Shown here piece by piece: positions 58,989 to 64,000 of a DNA stretch of 64,000 bases (positions within the stretch are counted from its first letter, which is position 1; every line of letters begins with the position of its first letter). Location: the NCBI RefSeq assembly GCF_016724845.1, contig NZ_CP068082.1, forward strand, positions 2,976,001 through 3,040,000, read 5' to 3'. The notes beneath the pieces are model-generated. The model worked only from the letters and a program-made list of their open reading frames with translations, was not told the DNA's origin and did not search any database. This stretch comes from Sphingobacterium spiritivorum (GTDB taxonomy: Bacteria; Bacteroidota; Bacteroidia; Sphingobacteriales; Sphingobacteriaceae). Both the position numbers and the translations under genes were made by a program.

Positions 58989-59915
58989 TTAACCATTCAA
59001 TGGTCTGAATGTTTTGAATTGCTGGTCAATCAGATGCAGACTTTTTCTAAAAGGAGTAGGCTGGTAGTCTAAAAGACGCTTTGCTTTTGACAGGTCAAAT
59101 CCGGTTTTGCAGGGTCTGTTTTCTGTTTGTCCTATCGTAGCGGCTGATATCTCGCTGATATATGTACGGTCAAAATTCCAGAAATCAGCTATTGTGTATA
59201 CGGCCTCTGCAATGCTCATCATTTCTTCACCGGAGATATGAAAGATACCTGTTTGTTGCTTTTCGATAGCGGATTTGCAAGCTCTTGCCAGATCATCCAC
59301 AAATGTAGGCATTCGCCACTGGTCATTGACCACCTTTATCGCTTCTTGTTTACTGAGTTTATCTTTGGCCCATAATACCAGATTAGATCTTTTCTCATCG
59401 GCAATAATCCCGTATACCAGAATAGTACGAAGTACAGCATACTTACATTGAGTCAGCGCAAGAGCGTTTTCCGAATCGACCTTACTTCTACCGTACGCAC
59501 TTAAGGGATTCGTCGGATCATCCTCTTTATAAGGACCGTTTTTTCCATCAAATACGAAGTCAGTGGACAGATGCACCAGATAGCTATTGTTCAGTGCGGC
59601 ATACCTTCCCAGTTGTGCTACAACATCAATATTCAGGCGCTGGCATAATTCGGGTTGTTCTTCACAGGCCTCTACACTTGTTAATGCTGCTGTGTGGATG
59701 ATAGATGCCGGCTTATAGTGTTGCAGTATATTATTTAACGATTCTGTATCCAGAATGTCCAGCTGTCTAAAAGTATAGTCGGCTTGATTGGGATTTCGGT
59801 TCTCTCCTTTAGAAGTAGCAATGACTTCATACCGGGAATCTGCAGATAAGAGATCTGTCAGTTTTTGTCCTAAAAAGCCGTTCGATCCTGTGATCAGTAC
59901 TGTGCTCTTGCTCAT
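58989..59915 (-). CDS. RmlD-like NAD(P)-dependent sugar reductase
   Basis: 308 residues, extended short-chain dehydrogenase. Rossmann loop LITGSNGFLGQKLTD, HTAALTSVEACEEQP, STDFVFDGKNGPYKEDD and the AYGRSKVDSE catalytic pair. It resembles dTDP-4-dehydrorhamnose reductase, but no rml partners lie near, so the sugar substrate is uncertain. Confidence 0.8.
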   Translation of the reverse strand: MSKSTVLITGSNGFLGQKLTDLLSADSRYEVIATSKGENRNPNQADYTFRQLDILDTESLNNILQHYKPASIIHTAALTSVEACEEQPELCQRLNIDVVAQLGRYAALNNSYLVHLSTDFVFDGKNGPYKEDDPTNPLSAYGRSKVDSENALALTQCKYAVLRTILVYGIIADEKRSNLVLWAKDKLSKQEAIKVVNDQWRMPTFVDDLARACKSAIEKQQTGIFHISGEEMMSIAEAVYTIADFWNFDRTYISEISAATIGQTENRPCKTGFDLSKAKRLLDYQPTPFRKSLHLIDQQFKTFRPLNG

Positions 59916-59923
59916 CTGCTGGA

Positions 59924-60883
59924 TTAATTGGTAAACTGAAAATCTAATTTTTGTTGCTGTTTCATGATATTATCTATAACCATAAGTTCCAGTTCGATAA
60001 TACCTTTTAAAGACAGATAATCGATTTTGTCAGCATCATCTGTCGGCATATGATAGTCAGGGTGTCCTCCGGTGTGAAAGAATAGTACCGGAATATCTTT
60101 TTTGTAGAAAGAAGTCTGATCTGATCCGCCATTGCCGTCGTGACCTGTATAATATTTGATAGCGGGTTTGATTCCTTCAAATATTTCCGGCCATTTTTTG
60201 CTTGTGCCATATCCGATTACAGCCACTCCCTGCTGCGGATTATAGCGCCCTATCATATCCATATTCAGCATAGCCGTGATCTGATCTAACGGCAGGGTAG
60301 GGTTTTCTGTAAAATATCTGGAGCCGACGAGTCCTAACTCTTCCGCCCCGAAAGCTATAAACAGGAGGTTGTAATTTTCTTTTATATTATTTGTGCTGTA
60401 ATGACGAGCCATTTCCAGCAGAGCTGCTGTACCTGAGGCATTGTCGTCAGCACCATTGTGGATTTTTCCTACGCCCAAAGAATCCTTTGAGCTTCCCTGA
60501 TGTCCGGTACCGAGATGGTCATAATGTGCGCCTATTACTACTGTATATGGCGCTCCGTTATCTATAAATCCAATGATATTGTCTGCCTGTCGGATACTGT
60601 CCGGCACCACTACACGGCGTACCTTTGCTGTAAATGTCTGGCGGTAGCCTTTTTCTCCTTTCGGGGTCAGTCCGTACTTCCTGAATTGTTTTTCAATATA
60701 ATCAGCAGCCTTTTTCACTTCTTTACTCCCTGTACCTCGTCCTTTCATTTTGTCTGAAGCCAGAAAATAAATGTGTTTCTTCAATATACTTTGATCGATT
60801 TCTTGTGCATAGCCCGTTTTCATTCCCAGTTGTAACAGGAAAAAAATAAAAACAGCCGTTAGGGTTAGATGACGTTTTAACAT
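59924..60883 (-). CDS. Secreted M28-family aminopeptidase
   Basis: 319 residues. A signal peptide (MLKRHLTLTAVFIFFLLQLGMKTGYAQ) is followed by a zinc peptidase domain with ligands in GAHYDHLG, NGADDNASGTAAL, AFGAEELGLVGSRYF, NMDMIGRY and the YHMPTDD end motif. It clips amino acids or dipeptides in the periplasm. The -7-like TATCTTTG (60888-60895) ends four bases upstream of the ATG. Confidence 0.9.
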   Translation of the reverse strand: MLKRHLTLTAVFIFFLLQLGMKTGYAQEIDQSILKKHIYFLASDKMKGRGTGSKEVKKAADYIEKQFRKYGLTPKGEKGYRQTFTAKVRRVVVPDSIRQADNIIGFIDNGAPYTVVIGAHYDHLGTGHQGSSKDSLGVGKIHNGADDNASGTAALLEMARHYSTNNIKENYNLLFIAFGAEELGLVGSRYFTENPTLPLDQITAMLNMDMIGRYNPQQGVAVIGYGTSKKWPEIFEGIKPAIKYYTGHDGNGGSDQTSFYKKDIPVLFFHTGGHPDYHMPTDDADKIDYLSLKGIIELELMVIDNIMKQQQKLDFQFTN

Positions 60884-60887
60884 AGCG

Positions 60888-60895
60888 CAAAGATA
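60888..60895 (-). promoter_or_regulatory. -7 element of the M28 peptidase gene (TATCTTTG)
   Basis: The minus-strand TATCTTTG ends four bases before the ATG, the same spacing as at the DEAD-box helicase gene. No clear -33 element. Confidence 0.4.
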
Positions 60896-61037
60896 GGAAT
60901 GTTAGCGGATTGAAGGAGAATAAAGGATTGCTTTAACAGAACTGTTGCAATTCTTTTACCTGATAAGGATAAATATTCAGGACAATTAAGGGGTATCAAA
61001 TTATCCTGAATATTCATGAATTATGTTTCAGAGGATT

Positions 61038-61688
61038 TTAGTCTTCCAGCATTTCGCTGTGGACACTTGATTTTTCCTCGTGTTCTACTTTGAAGTATCT
61101 TTTCTGGAACAAGAGTATTAACACCACACCTACTGATATAGCTGAGTCAGCTATATTAAAGATAGGACGGAAGAATAAGAATTCTTCTCCTCCCCATATC
61201 GGAAACCAGGTAGGGAAGTGCCCGCTGATCAGCGGGAAATAAAGCATGTCTACAACTTTTCCATGGAAGATGGTTTCGTAACCGCCCCCTGCAGGGAATA
61301 ATGTTGCCGTATTATACCAGGAGCTTTCGCTAAAGATCATTCCGTAGAAAGTGGAATCGATGATATTACCGGTAGCTCCGGCCAGTATCAGCGCCACATT
61401 CATAATAAACCCTCTGTTGTATTTGTGCTTGATCATGTAATGAAGTCCGTATCCGATACCGGCTACAGCTATGATTCTGAACAGTGTCAGAAATAACTTG
61501 CCTGCTTCACCACCGAATTCCATACCATAGGCCATTCCATTGTTTTCAATAAAATGTATTTGAAAGTATTCTCCCAGAATCTTGTAACTCTGACCAATGG
61601 TCATGTTGAGCTTGACCCAGAACTTGGAGATCTGATCTATCAGCAGAATAATAACAATAAGAAGAATGGGTTTGGTATAGCCTTTCAT
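61038..61688 (-). CDS. lspA: Lipoprotein signal peptidase (signal peptidase II)
   Basis: 216 residues from the ATG at 61688; an in-frame GTG upstream lies inside the terminator of the DksA-like gene and is rejected. It has four membrane helices. The aspartyl protease residues are in GATGNIIDS and NIADSAISVG. A Bacteroidota-type insertion of about 40 residues lies between them. It removes the signal peptide of lipoproteins at the inner membrane. It is the last member of ileS - dksA-like - lspA. Confidence 0.93.
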   Translation of the reverse strand: MKGYTKPILLIVIILLIDQISKFWVKLNMTIGQSYKILGEYFQIHFIENNGMAYGMEFGGEAGKLFLTLFRIIAVAGIGYGLHYMIKHKYNRGFIMNVALILAGATGNIIDSTFYGMIFSESSWYNTATLFPAGGGYETIFHGKVVDMLYFPLISGHFPTWFPIWGGEEFLFFRPIFNIADSAISVGVVLILLFQKRYFKVEHEEKSSVHSEMLED

Positions 61689-61699
61689 ATATGTCAAAA

Positions 61700-61733
61700 A
61701 GTGGATCAGGCTATTCGCCGGATCCACTTAGGG
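61700..61733 (-). terminator. Terminator of the DksA-like gene
   Basis: On the minus strand AAGTGGATCC and its complement form a stem followed by a TTTTTG run. It separates the DksA-like gene from lspA, which would be read only on partial read-through or from its own promoter. Confidence 0.65.
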
Positions 61734-61742
61734 TTTTTTTAA

Positions 61743-62129
61743 TTAATATTGTTTGTTTTTTGCTTCAATACTTAGCGTGGTATGAGGAACAGCTTTCAGT
61801 CTTTCTTTCTGAATCAATTTTCCTGTTTCACGGCATATACCATAAGTCTTGTTTTCAATACGTACCAATGCTGCTTCCAGATTGTCAATAAATTTCTTCT
61901 GTCTGGCCGCTAACTGATTGGTCTGTTCTTTTTCTAAAGTGGCAGAACCATCTTCTAATGTTTTATACGTACCAGCCGTATCATCAGTACCATTTGCGTT
62001 GCTGTTGTTTAGTGATTTTGTTAACGAAGAAAGTTCTTCCTTAGCAACACGCAATTTTTCTAAAATAATGCTTTTGAACTCTTGCAGTTCTACATCGCTG
62101 TAGCGAGTTTTTTCTGTGTTATCTGCCAT
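61743..62129 (-). CDS. TraR/DksA-family protein with degenerate zinc finger
   Basis: 128 residues. A coiled-coil N-terminal part (EFKSIILEKLRVAKEELSSLTKSL) is followed by the DksA-type helix and YGICRETGKLIQKERLKAVPHTTLSIEAKN. Only one of the four usual zinc cysteines remains. It may still bind RNA polymerase in its secondary channel. It lies four bases after ileS. Confidence 0.85.
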   Translation of the reverse strand: MADNTEKTRYSDVELQEFKSIILEKLRVAKEELSSLTKSLNNSNANGTDDTAGTYKTLEDGSATLEKEQTNQLAARQKKFIDNLEAALVRIENKTYGICRETGKLIQKERLKAVPHTTLSIEAKNKQY

Positions 62130-62132
62130 AAT

Positions 62133-64000
62133 TTAAACTTTTACGATTAATACTGTTAGTTCTTTTTCGTCAATTTCTATTTTGTCTCCTGATGTAAGAG
62201 TTTCTTCAAAATCCAGTGTATCTGCCAGAATTTCAGCGCAAATATACGATAAATTTTCTGTGGCTGCAGCAGTTATTTCCGCATCTGAAGTTAAGGTTAC
62301 TTTAATTCTGTCTGTCACTTCCAGTCCTTTGTCTTTTCTCAGATTCTGAAGTCTGTTAATCAGTTCACGGGATAACCCTTCTTTTTTCAATGCTTCCGTG
62401 ATATGTACATCCAATGCAACAGTTAATTTACCCAGATTAGCCACTTGCCATCCTTCCACATCTTCGGCAATGATTTCCACATCTTCCGTCGTAATGGTAT
62501 AAGGAGTATCTGCTAATGCAATTGATCCTTCTTTTTCCAGTGCACTTATAAGTTCGGGAGTCAGATTATTAATTGCCGTTGTTACTAACTTCATATCCTT
62601 ACCAACTTTCGAGCCAAGAGCTTTGAAATTGGGTTTTATTTTTTTCTTAATAATACCGGTTGTGTCTGTGATAAACTCGATATCTTTTATATTCGTCTCA
62701 GAAAGAATAAGATCCTTTACTTTTTCGACTTTTTCCTGAAACGCATTATCCAGTGCCGGAACAAGTATTTTATTCAGCGGCTGGCGTACATTAATACCTG
62801 TTTTCTTTCTTAACGATAAGGTCAATGATGAGATATCCTGTGCAAGAGCCATTCTCTCTTCCAGATCCCGATCTACCAAATGATCGTGGTATTCCGGGAA
62901 ATTAGCCAGATGTACAGACTCAACGGTTTCTTTTTTCGTTACTTCATTCAGATCCAGAAATAAACGATCTGAGAAGAACGGAGAGATCGGAGACATCAGT
63001 TTGGCTATCGTATTCAGACAGGTGTACAGCGTCTGATAAGCCGATATTTTGTCTTCAGAATATTCACCCTTCCAGAAGCGTCTGCGACAAAGACGTACAT
63101 ACCAGTTGCTTAAGTGCTCATCCACAAAATTCTGAATTGCACGGGCAGCCTTTGTAGGTTCGTAGTCCGCCAGATATTCGTCTACTTCTTTCGTCAGGCT
63201 GTTTAACAGTGAAATAATCCAGCGATCTATTTCGGGACGGTTTTCAATTGCAATATCTGGTTCTGCGTATGCAAATTTGTCAATATTTGCATACAAAGCG
63301 AAGAACGCATAGGTATTATACAATGTTCCGAAGAATTTACGGCGTACTTCATCCAGTCCTTCAGTGTTGAATTTAAGGTTATCCCACGGAGCGGCATTAC
63401 TGATCATATACCAACGCGTAGCATCAGCACTGTAATGGTCGATTGTCGCAAAAGGATCTACCCCGTTACCGAGACGCTTGGACATTTTATTGCCGTTTTT
63501 GTCCAGTACCAGTCCATTAGAAACTACATTCCTGAAGGCCACGGATTTACGCAGCATTGTAGAAATAGCATGAAGGGTAAAAAACCATCCACGGGTCTGA
63601 TCAACACCCTCTGCAATGAAATCTGCAGGGAATGCGGATTCAAAGCCCTCTTTGAACGGGTATTCTTCACCACGAGCCAGCTTGTCGTGATCCAGTCCCC
63701 ATTGTGCATAAGGCATTGCTCCGGAATCAAACCATACATCGATCAGATCGGGTTCGCGGAACAACTTCTGACCGCCATCAGATACCAATACGATATCATC
63801 TACATAAGGACGGTGTAAGTCCAGCGTTTCGGTACCGAACTTATCCAGATAAGCTTTATTTTTTGCTTTTTCATCTTCCGATAGCACTGCTGAAGTCAAC
63901 GATGCTTCCAGTAGTGATCTTAACTCCGGAAGTGAACCTATGCAGATTTCTTCGTTCTCATCTTCAGATCTCCAGATCGGAAGAGGTGTACCCCAGTAAC
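62133..64000 (-). CDS. ileS: Isoleucyl-tRNA synthetase, C-terminal part (5' end outside window)
   Basis: The frame stays open to the end of the window, so the N-terminal part, including the HIGH motif, is missing. Present are YWGTPLPIW, DLIDVWFDSGAMPYAQW, FIAEGVDQTRGWFF, the KMSKRLGNGVDP loop and the anticodon-binding and C-terminal domains. It charges tRNA-Ile. The order ileS - dksA-like - lspA is conserved in Bacteroidota. Confidence 0.97.
   Translation of the reverse strand, partial: YWGTPLPIWRSEDENEEICIGSLPELRSLLEASLTSAVLSEDEKAKNKAYLDKFGTETLDLHRPYVDDIVLVSDGGQKLFREPDLIDVWFDSGAMPYAQWGLDHDKLARGEEYPFKEGFESAFPADFIAEGVDQTRGWFFTLHAISTMLRKSVAFRNVVSNGLVLDKNGNKMSKRLGNGVDPFATIDHYSADATRWYMISNAAPWDNLKFNTEGLDEVRRKFFGTLYNTYAFFALYANIDKFAYAEPDIAIENRPEIDRWIISLLNSLTKEVDEYLADYEPTKAARAIQNFVDEHLSNWYVRLCRRRFWKGEYSEDKISAYQTLYTCLNTIAKLMSPISPFFSDRLFLDLNEVTKKETVESVHLANFPEYHDHLVDRDLEERMALAQDISSLTLSLRKKTGINVRQPLNKILVPALDNAFQEKVEKVKDLILSETNIKDIEFITDTTGIIKKKIKPNFKALGSKVGKDMKLVTTAINNLTPELISALEKEGSIALADTPYTITTEDVEIIAEDVEGWQVANLGKLTVALDVHITEALKKEGLSRELINRLQNLRKDKGLEVTDRIKVTLTSDAEITAAATENLSYICAEILADTLDFEETLTSGDKIEIDEKELTVLIVKV

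Noticed and set aside
59924..61037. An extra terminator-like stem at 60972-61014 after lspA
   Set aside because: A stem of 15-16 pairs with one mismatch is present, but no T run follows on the minus strand. It could be a processing stem; not called as a terminator.

Overview
The window is chromosomal DNA from a member of the Bacteroidota, very probably the genus Sphingobacterium (family Sphingobacteriaceae). Four things point there: the 16S rRNA gene has Bacteroidota-type sequence and 3' end; the TAnnTTTG promoter element recurs; gliding-type genes (gldA, fused gldF-gldG, gldC) are present; and a serine palmitoyltransferase at 24001-25200 reads, as far as I remember it, almost like the characterised Sphingobacterium multivorum enzyme. 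I cannot settle the species. I see no prophage, insertion sequence or CRISPR array.

Layout. 1-6.1 kb (+): the end of a TonB-dependent receptor, then an operon-like run of a DNA-binding HU/SPOR membrane protein, exbB, exbD, tonB and folC. 6.1-12.8 kb (-): asparaginase, TatD nuclease, a two-domain FKBP lipoprotein, an NrnA-type DHH phosphoesterase and a large exported beta-propeller protein. 13-19 kb (+): DUF423, priA, pcm, a membrane-anchored MutS-like ATPase and a thioesterase. 19-23 kb: a small aldehyde/alcohol module (DUF779, alcohol dehydrogenase, aldehyde dehydrogenase) divergent from an AraC-type regulator, with a striking tandem operator-like repeat between them, then smpB. 24-28.4 kb (+): a compact five-gene cluster built on serine palmitoyltransferase, which looks like a sphingolipid pathway (acyltransferase-like protein, NAD-dependent epimerase/reductase, CDP-alcohol phosphotransferase, GtrA membrane protein).

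28.5-34.3 kb (+): a complete rRNA operon (16S, tRNA-Ile, tRNA-Ala, 23S, 5S) with three tandem promoters, boxA-like leaders and long processing stems. It is followed by about 680 bases of tandem ~200-base repeats that carry conserved hairpins. 35-37 kb: sucD, a SpoU-type RNA methylase and rpsT. 37-41 kb: a DUF1080 protein, an AraC regulator and a CoA-transferase. 40.7-49 kb (-): fused gldFG, a beta-barrel protein and a tight gldA / GDPD / aroK / DoxX-like / DUF1599 operon, then a secreted protein.

49-52 kb (+): an overlapping HipA-like kinase / DUF3037 pair followed by cysE-cysM for cysteine synthesis. 52-55.7 kb (-): three small proteins, including a 59-residue histone H1-like protein, and an S46 dipeptidyl-peptidase. 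55.9-58.3 kb (+): a DEAD-box helicase, a small membrane protein, gldC and an EVE-domain protein. 58.4-64 kb (-): a thioesterase, an RmlD-like reductase, an M28 peptidase, and the conserved ileS - DksA-like - lspA order, with ileS running off the window end.
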